Below are positions 1-6,232 of a stretch of 13,606 bases of DNA, piece by piece. A program made the translations under genes and the position numbers. Numbering within the stretch: position 1 is the stretch's first letter; every line of letters starts with the position of its first letter. Origin of the DNA: Acidaminococcaceae bacterium (GTDB lineage: Bacteria > Bacillota > Negativicutes > Acidaminococcales > Acidaminococcaceae); the NCBI GenBank assembly GCA_022653215.1, contig JALCSJ010000043.1, positions 1-13,606 on the forward strand. Reading direction: 5' to 3'. Below the pieces are notes generated by a model. That model had not been told where the DNA came from and did no database searches. It saw only the letters and a program-made list of their open reading frames with translations.

Positions 1-712
1 GGCAATTTAATAAACTGGACTTTCCTACATTAGGTTTCCCTACAATAGCAGTACGCAATCCTTCCCGCATAATCCTGCCTGTATGAGCGTGCGTCAGCAA
101 TTCATTAATAGCCTCAATAGCATTATTTATGCCCTCTTCTGCTTTCCCATAAGTCACTGCTTCAATATCGTCCTCAGGATAATCAATAGTTGCTTCCAAA
201 TGGACTATCAAATCTTTAAGACTATTACGGATTTTACTAACCTGCTGAGAAAGCTGTCCCTTTTGGGCTCTCACTGCCACAGACAAAGCTTGGGCGCTTC
301 TAGCCTGAATAATATCCATGACTGCCTCTGCTTCTGTTAAATCCAGTCTTCCATTTAAAAAAGCCCGCTTTGTAAATTCACCCGGTTCGGCAGGTTTGGC
401 ACCTATCCGATAAGTTAAAGCCAAAATACACTTTAGAGCCTCAACCCCGCCGTGACACTGGATTTCTACCACATCGTCACCGGTATAAGAATGAGGTCCC
501 GGCATAAAAACAGCCAAAACTTCATCCACCGTATGACCTTCTTCATCCACAATATGCCCATAGGTCAAATGTCTGGCTGCCTTTAAGCTCAAAGGAGCTG
601 TTCCCTTAAAAATCGCATTTGCTAAAACCAGCGCCCTGGGACCGCTGATTCTGATAATACCCACAGCCCCTTCTCCTAAGGCCGTGGCAATTGCACTAAT
701 GGTCTCTTCCAT
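1..712 (-). CDS. mnmE: tRNA modification GTPase MnmE (TrmE), N-terminal part, cut by window edge
   Basis: Reading leftwards from an ATG at 712, 237 codons are present before the window ends. The product starts MEETISAIATALGEGAVGII and shows the MnmE N-terminal folate-binding domain (about residues 1-118, with PGPHSYTGDD and EIQCHGG), followed by the helical domain (GEFTKRAFLNGRLDLTEAEA). The G1 loop GKPNVGKSS falls at residues 225-233, so the remaining G motifs and the C-terminal Cys lie outside the window. With its partner MnmG, MnmE installs the 5-carboxymethylaminomethyl-type modification on wobble uridine 34 of certain tRNAs, using GTP and a folate one-carbon unit. The start is fixed by a GGAGG site 5 bases upstream. 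It is the last visible gene of the leftward set and is separated from jag by a terminator-like hairpin. Identification is secure. Confidence 0.97.
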   Translation of the reverse strand, partial: MEETISAIATALGEGAVGIIRISGPRALVLANAIFKGTAPLSLKAARHLTYGHIVDEEGHTVDEVLAVFMPGPHSYTGDDVVEIQCHGGVEALKCILALTYRIGAKPAEPGEFTKRAFLNGRLDLTEAEAVMDIIQARSAQALSVAVRAQKGQLSQQVSKIRNSLKDLIVHLEATIDYPEDDIEAVTYGKAEEGINNAIEAINELLTHAHTGRIMREGLRTAIVGKPNVGKSSLLNC

Positions 713-722
713 AATTACCTCC

Positions 723-764
723 AAAAAAAAGACTCCTGGCAGATTAATAATCACCGGAGTCTTT
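723..764 (-). terminator. Terminator-like hairpin between jag and mnmE
   Basis: On the minus strand the 9-base arms AAAGACTCC and GGAGTCTTT (plus-strand positions 756-764 and 728-736) enclose a 19-base loop and are followed by a run of T (eight T in all, three of them in the stem). Two further G-C pairs can form beside a bulged A. This has the form of an intrinsic terminator after jag. The T-run runs straight into the GGAGGT ribosome binding site of mnmE (717-722), leaving no room for a promoter between hairpin and gene. It may therefore act as a partial terminator or attenuator. The hairpin is seen in the sequence; its function is inferred. Confidence 0.75.
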
Positions 765-785
765 GACACTCTACTGTACTATATT

Positions 786-1559
786 CTATTCTTCCTTCAA
801 CGCAATTATAACCCTGCGATACGGTTCCTCGCCCTCACTGTAAGTTATAACCTTGGTATCATCCTGCAAAGACATATGTATAAGCTTGCGCTCGTAAGGA
901 TTCATGGGCTCAAGTGCTGCCTTGATACCATTTCTCTTAACCTTGGAGGCCAGATTCTTAGCCAGTCTTTCCAGAGTTTCCTGACGACGTTTTCTGTAGT
1001 TTTCTGCATCCAGAATAATACGGATTCTTTCTTTACTGTGTTTATTAGCTACCAGATTTGTTAAATACTGTAAAGAATCTAAAGTCTGACCATGTTTGCC
1101 AATCAAGACTCCCAGCCCATCTCCGTGCAATTTAAACATGGTACCGTTTTCTTCCTTAGCAAAGAATTTTTCAATGGCAACTTCCATACCCATAGCTTTA
1201 AATAAAGTTTGTAAAAATTCTTTGGCATCGTTAACAGCAGCCTGTCTTTCTGCTTCACTTTCAGCAGTATTCACTTCAGAAGTTTTAACAGCCGGCTCTT
1301 GTGCATCAGATTTCAGAGTTATTGCAGCATCTTCTTTTTCTACAGTAACAGTTTCCGCCGGAGTTGCGGTTTTTTCCTGACAGTCACGTAATGTTACTCT
1401 GACTTTAGCTTCACGTCCTCCAAAAAGCCCGAACAAAGAACCTTTGGAAGATGCCGTTAATATTTCAACTTCTACTTGATCACGAGGTACATTTAACTCT
1501 TCTAAAGCTGCTTGTACAGCTTCATCAGCTGTTTTTCCGGTTTTCTCTACTACTTTCAT
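786..1559 (-). CDS. jag: Jag/KhpB-family RNA-binding protein (Jag_N, KH, R3H domains)
   Basis: The 257-residue protein has three recognisable parts. The Jag N-terminal domain (about 1-57) carries KGSLFGLFGGREAKV. An acidic, low-complexity linker covers about 60-110. The C-terminal half holds a KH domain with the GxxG loop GKHG at 154-157, then an R3H domain with the RxxxH motif at R224/H228 (PYERKLIHM). In Gram-positive relatives this protein (Jag, SpoIIIJ-associated; KhpB or EloR in streptococci) binds RNA and affects cell elongation and division. The gene follows yidC with 28 intervening bases, the usual arrangement. An AGGGGG site lies 7 bases before the ATG. The family call is firm; the RNA targets cannot be read from the sequence. 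Confidence 0.95.
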   Translation of the reverse strand: MKVVEKTGKTADEAVQAALEELNVPRDQVEVEILTASSKGSLFGLFGGREAKVRVTLRDCQEKTATPAETVTVEKEDAAITLKSDAQEPAVKTSEVNTAESEAERQAAVNDAKEFLQTLFKAMGMEVAIEKFFAKEENGTMFKLHGDGLGVLIGKHGQTLDSLQYLTNLVANKHSKERIRIILDAENYRKRRQETLERLAKNLASKVKRNGIKAALEPMNPYERKLIHMSLQDDTKVITYSEGEEPYRRVIIALKEE

Positions 1560-1587
1560 AGCTTTACCCCCTAATCCTACGTTTATC

Positions 1588-2220
1588 CTACGCTTTTCTT
1601 GTCATAATAGCTTGTTGAGCAATTTGCATAACGTTCATAACAACCCAGTATAAAACAAGGCCCGCAGGGAATTTAAAACTAATATAGCCAATAAATATGG
1701 GCATAAAATACAGCATAACTTTGCCTTGAGCAGCATTAGAACCTTCGCCGGTTGGCATAGTCTGCTTGGACTGAATAAAAGTTGTCAGAGCAGAAAGAAT
1801 CGGCAAAATATAATAGGGATCAGGATCGGCAATGCTCTGCATCCATAAGAAGTTAGCAGGCCCAATGTAATTAAAATCTCTGATACCATAGAAAATACCA
1901 ATCATAATCGGCATCTGCACAATAAGAGGCAAACAGCCGGCTAGGGGATTAACCCCTTCTTCTTTGTACAATTCGCCTAATTTAGCATTTAATGTTGCTT
2001 TGTCATCTTTATACTTTTCCTGTAAAGCTTTCATCTTCGGCTGCATGGCAGTCATAGCTTTAGTAGATGCTATTTGTTTAGCTGTCAAAGGGTAGAGGAC
2101 TATTTTCACTAAAACAGTCATAATAATAATTGCTAAACCATAGTTGGGAAAGCCAATTGCCTGGGTTAAACTGTAAATAACCTTTACAAATTCTTGTACC
2201 ATCGAGCTTAAAAATTCCAA
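1588..2220 (-). CDS. yidC: YidC/Oxa1-family membrane protein insertase
   Basis: The 210-residue integral membrane protein inserts proteins into the cytoplasmic membrane, alone or with SecYEG. Hydrophobic segments lie at about 27-46, 96-112, 136-150, 168-181 and 185-203, and the family signature GVNPLAGCLPLIVQMPI spans about 89-105. The cytoplasmic hairpin (about 50-88) is rich in Lys, as expected. The protein begins directly before the first core segment: unlike B. subtilis SpoIIIJ there is no lipoprotein signal or lipobox Cys. The groove position occupied by Arg in SpoIIIJ and E. coli YidC is Lys39 here (VLVKIVLYPL). The chosen start is TTG at 2220, with AAGGAG 7-8 bases upstream; the next ATG, codon 7, has no ribosome binding site. 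The gene lies 51 bases after yidD and 28 before jag. Confidence 0.95.
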   Translation of the reverse strand: MEFLSSMVQEFVKVIYSLTQAIGFPNYGLAIIIMTVLVKIVLYPLTAKQIASTKAMTAMQPKMKALQEKYKDDKATLNAKLGELYKEEGVNPLAGCLPLIVQMPIMIGIFYGIRDFNYIGPANFLWMQSIADPDPYYILPILSALTTFIQSKQTMPTGEGSNAAQGKVMLYFMPIFIGYISFKFPAGLVLYWVVMNVMQIAQQAIMTRKA

Positions 2221-2271
2221 AATATCACTCCTTAATTTGTTCTCTAGTTTTACTCATTGCAGCTTGCATCC

Positions 2272-2481
2272 TTAAGGTACAGGATCATAGCCGCCTTTAT
2301 GATAAGGATGGCATTTTAATATCCGTTTTACGGCTAAAAAACCGCCCTTGACAACTCCATATTTTTCCACAGCTTCCAAAGCATATTGGGAGCAAGTGGG
2401 ATAAAACCTGCAATGAGGAGGGAAGAGGGGTGAAATACATTTTTGATAAAAACGTATAAGCATAATTGCTATCTGCTTCAT
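2272..2481 (-). CDS. yidD: YidD, membrane protein insertion efficiency factor
   Basis: This 69-residue protein of the YidD (DUF37, haemolytic-like) family has the hallmark segment of the family, RFYPTCSQYALEAVEKYG, at about 25-42 and an N-terminal amphipathic segment (MLIRFYQKCISPLFPP). Four Cys are present (15, 24, 30, 57), and HPYHKGGYDPVP closes the protein as is typical. YidD sits on the inner face of the membrane and aids YidC-dependent insertion; this role is known from E. coli rather than shown by the sequence. The gene begins 10 bases after rnpA, and its ribosome binding site (AAGGTAGG) overlaps the rnpA stop codon, which suggests translational coupling. Length and context match the family well. 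Confidence 0.95.
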   Translation of the reverse strand: MKQIAIMLIRFYQKCISPLFPPHCRFYPTCSQYALEAVEKYGVVKGGFLAVKRILKCHPYHKGGYDPVP

Positions 2482-2491
2482 AGAACCTACC

Positions 2492-2857
2492 TTATTTTCC
2501 CTTTAACAATCCGGCCTTGGCAGCCAGACGGTTAAATACACGCTCAAAGGTTGATAAATCTGCATTAGCTAATCTTTGGCGGGCAACCCAAATAATATAT
2601 ACACGCTGAGAAAGTTTATCCTGATTAGTACGGTAAGTTTCCCGCATTAATCTTTTGACTCTGTTTCTCACAACGGCATTACCGATTCTTTTACCTACAG
2701 CCAGACCAATCTTGCCATATCCATCTGTACTGGGGACAATATAGAAAACCCCATAAGAATCAACCACAGAACGGCCACTCTTATATATTTTTTGAAATAA
2801 AAGAGCAGCCTTTACTCGTTGTAATTTTGTAAATTTACCAATTTTAGTCTTTTTCAA
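2492..2857 (-). CDS. rnpA: Ribonuclease P protein component
   Basis: The 121-residue basic protein is the protein subunit of RNase P, which helps the catalytic RNA trim the 5' leader from precursor tRNAs. The family signature GKRIGNAVVRNRVKRLMRE, including the RNR motif at residues 64-66, spans about 55-73, and the N-terminal pattern KLQRVKAALLFQKIYKSGRS matches the substrate-binding face. The start is TTG at 2857 with AGGCGG 9 bases upstream. An in-frame TGA eight codons upstream, with no other start codon between, makes this the only sensible choice. It follows rpmH by 56 bases, across a GC-rich hairpin, and is coupled to yidD. The RNase P RNA gene is not in the window. Confidence 0.96.
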   Translation of the reverse strand: MKKTKIGKFTKLQRVKAALLFQKIYKSGRSVVDSYGVFYIVPSTDGYGKIGLAVGKRIGNAVVRNRVKRLMRETYRTNQDKLSQRVYIIWVARQRLANADLSTFERVFNRLAAKAGLLKGK

Positions 2858-2885
2858 GTACTTATACCGCCTGCATCATAAAATA

Positions 2886-2903
2886 GGCCGCTGTGAAGCG
2901 GCC
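2886..2903 (-). terminator. GC-rich hairpin between rpmH and rnpA (possible attenuator)
   Basis: GGCCGC and GCGGCC form a perfect 6-base-pair stem with a 6-base loop, 10 bases past the rpmH stop codon. On the minus strand it is followed only by TATTTTATG, so the U-run is weak. A partial terminator here would give more L34 than RNase P protein from the shared rpmH promoter; alternatively it may protect the rpmH mRNA 3' end or mark a processing site. The stem is seen; the role is inferred. Confidence 0.6.
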
Positions 2904-2913
2904 CTTTTACCTA

Positions 2914-3048
2914 TTATGCAGACAACTTCTTTCTGCCTTTTGCACGTCTTCTTTTTAAGACTTGTTTTCCACCCTGGGTTTTCATTCTTTCTCTAAAACC
3001 GTGGGTTCTTTTTCTCCTGGTATTATTAGGTTGAAAAGTTCTCTTCAT
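2914..3048 (-). CDS. rpmH: 50S ribosomal protein L34
   Basis: This 44-residue, very basic protein (MKRTFQPNNTRRKRTHGFRE at the start, RRRAKGRKKLSA at the end) is ribosomal protein L34 of the large subunit, at the family's usual length. The ATG at 3048 is preceded by a strong AAGGAGG site 7 bases away. A longer reading from an ATG at 3123 is rejected: it would start beside the -10 element, upstream of the expected transcription start, and would read through the ribosome binding site. It is the first gene of the leftward set and lies next to the origin, as in most bacteria. Confidence 0.98.
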   Translation of the reverse strand: MKRTFQPNNTRRKRTHGFRERMKTQGGKQVLKRRRAKGRKKLSA

Positions 3049-3124
3049 GCTGCTACCTCCTTGCCAAATCTTTATGTCAAAAAACAATGAAAACAGTATT
3101 CTACCGCTTTTGACAGCTATCAAG

Positions 3125-3153
3125 ATTATAAGTTAGAAACTAAAAACTGTCAA
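3125..3153 (-). promoter_or_regulatory. Promoter of rpmH
   Basis: Reading leftwards, TTGACA (3148-3153) and TATAAT (3125-3130) are separated by exactly 17 bases, a perfect vegetative sigma-factor promoter. Transcription would start near 3118, giving a leader of about 70 bases before the rpmH ATG. It probably drives rpmH-rnpA-yidD-yidC-jag. Confidence 0.92.
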
Positions 3154-3198
3154 CATTAAAACACTATTTTTCCAAATTTACGTTTTTTTGCCATTAAG

Positions 3199-3427
3199 TT
3201 ATCCACATCCTGAAAAAATTAAAAGACATTTTTTCCAGACCATGTACTAACTTCATCCCCTTAAAAAATGCCCAAAAGGGGAAACTGTCGTCAAAAAGTT
3301 ATCCACAGTTGTTCATAACATCAGCATTTTTTCTTCATCTTGTGGATAACTTTGCAAAGCAGGAAATTTACTGGCTTTTCGCAAATTTATAAATTTAAGT
3401 TATGCACAGATAAAAAAATTATGCACA
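3199..3427. other. oriC: Origin of replication, upstream DnaA-box cluster
   Basis: This part of the 454-base gene-free stretch between rpmH and dnaA holds five good DnaA boxes. Three are exact TTATCCACA: 3199-3207 and 3299-3307 on the plus strand (exactly 100 bases apart) and 3341-3349 on the minus strand. Two are TTATGCACA at 3400-3408 and 3419-3427, both plus, 19 bases apart. The surroundings are A/T-rich, with a 14-base perfect palindrome AAATTTATAAATTT at 3383-3396 and a short inverted repeat at 3257-3281. It matches the upstream half of a bipartite Bacillus-type oriC. The last two boxes lie just before the dnaA promoter and could let DnaA repress its own gene. Confidence 0.92.
3257..3281. 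repeat. Inverted repeat between DnaA boxes
   Basis: CCCCTT (3257-3262) and AAGGGG (3276-3281) can pair around a 13-base spacer. It is the only G/C-rich element in the upstream origin half and sits between the first and second DnaA boxes. No T-run follows, so it is not an obvious terminator. Its role is unknown; it may be a protein-binding site. Confidence 0.4.
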
Positions 3428-3438
3428 GAAAAACTTTT

Positions 3439-3467
3439 TTTCTTTTTATGGCTAAATGTTGTATAAT
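3439..3467 (+). promoter_or_regulatory. Probable dnaA promoter
   Basis: A perfect -10 box TATAAT lies at 3462-3467, 35 bases before the dnaA start codon. The matching -35 position (3439-3444, TTTCTT at 17-base spacing) is poor. Promoter activity may therefore depend on DnaA or another factor; the two TTATGCACA boxes end 11 bases upstream of the -35 position. The -10 is seen, its use is inferred. Confidence 0.55.
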
Positions 3468-3502
3468 ATACAAGCGATTAAAAGAAAAAGGAAGACGTTT
3501 AA

Positions 3503-4867
3503 ATGAATAATACAAATATGTCCCAAGTATGGAACACATTTTTGGAAAAAATAGCAACCAGTTCTGATCAGCTTGGCTATACTAAATGGATTAAAACAGC
3601 AGAACCAGTTAAACTCACTAATGATGTTTTAACGATTATTGTTGATAATCCCTTTACCAAAGAATGGATTGAAAGCAAATATAAAAACGAATTAGAAGCT
3701 CTAATCAGCACTATTTGTCAGAAAGAAATGAAGCTGGAAATTCGGGCCGGTAAAGAAAAACCAGAACCTCAGGCTTCACTTTTTCCTACGGAAATAGCAA
3801 CTATTAAACAAAAACCCACTGCTTCTTACAGAGAAGAACCTTTTCACTCTAATTTAGTTGGGAAATATGTTTTCGAAAATTTCGTTATAGGTAATTCCAA
3901 CAGATTTGCTCATGCAGCTGCTTTAGCTGTAGCAGAAGCTCCTGCCAAAGTTTATAATCCGTTATTTTTGTACAGTGCCTCCGGATTGGGAAAAACGCAT
4001 TTAATGCATGCCATTGGTAATAGGATTTTAAAAAACAATCCTGAAATGAAAGTTCTCTATATTTCCAGTGAAACTTTTACCAATGAACTAATTAATTCCA
4101 TTCAGAATAACTCCATGGAAGCTTTTCGCAATAAATACCGCAATATTGATGTACTCCTTATTGATGATATTCAGTTTTTAAGAAAAAAAGAAAGTACTCA
4201 GGAAGAATTCTTCCATACTTTTGAGGCACTCCATCGGGCTGACAAGCAAATAATAATTACCAGCGACAGAAAACCTGCAGAATTGGATACACTGGAAGAA
4301 CGCTTAACCAGTAGATTCGGCTGGGGTCTAATTGCTGATATTCAGCCACCTGACCTGGAAACTAGAATGGCTATATTACATAATATGGCAGCAAAAGATG
4401 ATATAGAATTTCCCAAGGATGTTATTCTTCTCATGGCTAGTTCTATTACCAAAAATATTCGAGAGTTGGAAGGTGCCTACACAAAGGTTATTGCTTATGC
4501 GCAATTTTCCCGGGAACCTATTTCTTTAGACTTAACCAAAAAAGCTTTAAAAGATTTTAATCTTGATTCTGCCCAGAAAATTATTTCGGTAGATTCCATT
4601 CAGCAGCTGGTGGCAGCTAAGTTTAAAATCAAAAAAGATGACTTTCTGGCAAAAAAAAGAACTAGGAACGTAGCTTTTCCCAGACAGATTGCCATGTATT
4701 TATGCAGAGAGCTGACAGATTATTCCTTACCGAGAATCGGAGAATTTTTCGGTGGACGTGATCATACAACAGTTATTCACGCCTGCGAAAAAATATCTAA
4801 AGATATGGCGTCAGATCCCCATTTAAAGGCTCTTATCGAAGAAATGGGAGAGCGTTTAAAAAAATAG
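3503..4867 (+). CDS. dnaA: Chromosomal replication initiator protein DnaA
   Basis: The 454-residue DnaA binds DnaA boxes, oligomerises with ATP and opens the origin. Domain I covers about 1-80, a short linker about 81-112, the AAA+ domain III about 113-335 and the DNA-binding domain IV about 345-454. Visible motifs are Walker A SASGLGKT (158-165), Walker B VLLIDD (217-222), the Arg-finger box LTSRF (R271), sensor 2 NIRELEGA (R320) and the DnaA signature GRDHTTVIHA (418-427). The first Walker A residue, normally Gly (GGxGLGKT), is Ser here. The ATG has AAGGA about 10 bases upstream. DnaA boxes flank the gene on both sides. Identification is certain. Confidence 0.99.
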   Translation: MNNTNMSQVWNTFLEKIATSSDQLGYTKWIKTAEPVKLTNDVLTIIVDNPFTKEWIESKYKNELEALISTICQKEMKLEIRAGKEKPEPQASLFPTEIATIKQKPTASYREEPFHSNLVGKYVFENFVIGNSNRFAHAAALAVAEAPAKVYNPLFLYSASGLGKTHLMHAIGNRILKNNPEMKVLYISSETFTNELINSIQNNSMEAFRNKYRNIDVLLIDDIQFLRKKESTQEEFFHTFEALHRADKQIIITSDRKPAELDTLEERLTSRFGWGLIADIQPPDLETRMAILHNMAAKDDIEFPKDVILLMASSITKNIRELEGAYTKVIAYAQFSREPISLDLTKKALKDFNLDSAQKIISVDSIQQLVAAKFKIKKDDFLAKKRTRNVAFPRQIAMYLCRELTDYSLPRIGEFFGGRDHTTVIHACEKISKDMASDPHLKALIEEMGERLKK

Positions 4868-5041
4868 TTATCAACAGACAGGGGATAAACTTGTTGAAAA
4901 GCTGTTAATAAAGATGTGTATAAATACATAAAAGAAAAAATCTGTGTATATGTTAATAACCGGAAACAAGTTATCTACAAGTTTTACCTGAAAAAAAACT
5001 AGTAAATATGCTTACTAGAACCACTTTTCCACATATCCACA
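4868..5041. other. oriC: Origin of replication, downstream DnaA-box cluster
   Basis: The 248-base gap between dnaA and dnaN holds a second group of DnaA boxes. Those at most one base off TTATNCACA are TTATCAACA (4868-4876, directly after the dnaA stop codon), TTATACACA on the minus strand (4915-4923), ATATACACA on the minus strand (4943-4951), TTATCTACA (4971-4979), and TTTTCCACA (5025-5033) overlapping ATATCCACA (5033-5041) by one base. The 9-mer TGTTAATAA also occurs twice (4903-4911, 4951-4959). The last two boxes directly precede the DnaA-trios, as in the B. subtilis unwinding region. No terminator for dnaA is seen. Confidence 0.88.
4999..5018. repeat. Inverted repeat near the unwinding site
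   Basis: CTAGTAA (4999-5005) and TTACTAG (5012-5018) are perfect inverted arms around a 6-base spacer. Eight A precede the left arm, so in minus-strand RNA this is a hairpin followed by eight U, resembling a weak terminator for transcripts running from the dnaN side back towards dnaA. The stem is mostly A-T. It could instead be a protein-binding palindrome or a cruciform next to the unwinding site. Confidence 0.5.
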
Positions 5042-5045
5042 GGAC

Positions 5046-5080
5046 CTAATACTACGAATACTATTTTTTATATAATATAA
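5046..5080. other. DnaA-trio triplets and DNA unwinding element
   Basis: Straight after the DnaA box ending at 5041 and a short GGAC spacer come six triplets on the plus strand, CTA ATA CTA CGA ATA CTA (5046-5063), then 17 bases of only A and T (5064-5080). On the opposite strand these are the 3'-GAT-5'-like DnaA-trios along which DnaA forms a filament on single-stranded DNA in B. subtilis (basal unwinding system). The order box - GC spacer - trios - A/T run - dnaN ribosome binding site closely resembles the B. subtilis layout as I recall it. Strand opening here is inferred. Confidence 0.85.
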
Positions 5081-5115
5081 CGATAATAGATAATAAATCC
5101 TTAAGGAGGAACACA

Positions 5116-6228
5116 ATGAAATTTTCATGTGAAAGTACTATATTAGCTAAAGAGGTAAATATCGTAAAAAAAGCAATTGCTTCCAGCCCCAATGCCCCTA
5201 TCTTTTCAGGCATACATTTAATTCTACAAGGTAATTCTTTAGAAATAATTGCCATGGATGTTAATTTCTTTATGAGTGATATTTGTGAAGTCCAAGGAGA
5301 AAAAGACGGAGATATTTTAGTTCCGGCCAGATCTTTTTCCGACCTTTTGGCTAAATTTGATAAAGAAACCCTATACTTAGAGAAAAATGATACAGACACT
5401 GAACTCAATATTACTTCCCAAAAAGGTAAATACAGCATTCCTCTGATGGAAAAAGATGATTATCCGCCTTTTCCTGAATTTGCCGGTGATAAAGCATTAG
5501 TATTTCCTGAAGATAAAATCAGCGATTTGATTAAAAAGACTATCTATGCTTGTTCCACAGATGAGAGCCGTCCGTTATTTACCGGTGTCTTAATGGAGAA
5601 GAAGGGAAACAGTATTACTTGTGTTGGTACCAATACTCATAGACTGGCTATTAAAACCGTAACTTTGGATAATACCGATGACACGGAATATTCCATGATA
5701 ATTCCTTCCCGTCTTTTGAAGGAGATTGCCAACAATTTAAACAAAGACATTCCGGAAGATGTGGAATTATCTTTGCAGCACAGACAGATTCAAGTCAAAG
5801 TCGGCAGTTTAAAGATCATTTCCAGCTTGATTGAGGGTTCTTTCCCCAATTATCGTCGTGTTGTGCCTCCTACTTTTTCCACAAAAGTTACTTTTACCTG
5901 TCAGGATATGGAAAAAGCTGTACAGAGAGTATCTTTATTCTCTAAAGATGATTATAATATCGTTCGCATGACCATTAATCAGGATAATATTACTTTAACC
6001 AGCGGTATCAGTGATTTAGGACAGGGCAAGGAAGTTGTAGACTGTACCACAGCCGGTGATGGACTGAATATTGCTTTTAATTCTAAATATATTATGGATA
6101 TTCTTAAAAACGCCGGCAGTGAAGGAATTACTATGGAAATGAACAACTCCTTGAGTCCTGCTTGCCTTCGTCCTATCAGCGAAGAAGATTATTTATATAT
6201 TGTGACCCCTGTAAGAGTAATATTCTAA
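5116..6228 (+). CDS. dnaN: DNA polymerase III sliding clamp (beta subunit)
   Basis: The 370-residue protein is the beta sliding clamp. Its dimer encircles DNA and tethers DNA polymerase III and many repair proteins. Three similar domains of about 120 residues can be followed: it starts MKFSCESTILAKEVNIVKKA, has the mid-protein stretch GVLMEKKGNSITCVGTNTHRLAIK at about 156-179, and ends ACLRPISEEDYLYIVTPVRV, the usual clamp C-terminus. The length is normal. The ATG has a strong AAGGAGG site 6 bases upstream. It follows the unwinding element, and recF begins only 4 bases after its stop codon. No convincing promoter was found directly upstream, so it may be read from the dnaA promoter. Confidence 0.98.
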   Translation: MKFSCESTILAKEVNIVKKAIASSPNAPIFSGIHLILQGNSLEIIAMDVNFFMSDICEVQGEKDGDILVPARSFSDLLAKFDKETLYLEKNDTDTELNITSQKGKYSIPLMEKDDYPPFPEFAGDKALVFPEDKISDLIKKTIYACSTDESRPLFTGVLMEKKGNSITCVGTNTHRLAIKTVTLDNTDDTEYSMIIPSRLLKEIANNLNKDIPEDVELSLQHRQIQVKVGSLKIISSLIEGSFPNYRRVVPPTFSTKVTFTCQDMEKAVQRVSLFSKDDYNIVRMTINQDNITLTSGISDLGQGKEVVDCTTAGDGLNIAFNSKYIMDILKNAGSEGITMEMNNSLSPACLRPISEEDYLYIVTPVRVIF

Positions 6229-6232
6229 TCCT

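Noticed and set aside
83..340. Open frame on the plus strand opposite mnmE
   Set aside because: It lies entirely within the clearly coding antisense frame of mnmE and resembles no protein.
684..1380. Open frames on the plus strand opposite jag
   Set aside because: Both are antisense to the secure jag reading frame, with unlikely composition and no ribosome binding site of note.
2225..2269. A 14-codon open frame between yidD and yidC on the minus strand
   Set aside because: It has no properly spaced ribosome binding site and no recognisable product, and its end overlaps the yidC ribosome binding site. It is too short to support.
2914..3123. Longer form of L34 starting at an ATG at 3123
   Set aside because: That ATG lies beside the -10 element, upstream of the expected transcription start. 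The strong ribosome binding site and the family length support the ATG at 3048.
4881..4889. GGGGATAAA as a further DnaA box
   Set aside because: Two or more mismatches to TTATNCACA on the minus strand; not counted.
5064..5087. TATAAT at 5071-5076 as a dnaN promoter
   Set aside because: There is no -35 match at 16-18 bases upstream, and the A/T run is better explained as the unwinding element.
5061..5438. Minus-strand open frame over the start of dnaN
   Set aside because: It is a shadow of dnaN on the opposite strand and would run out of the unwinding element; no family features are visible.
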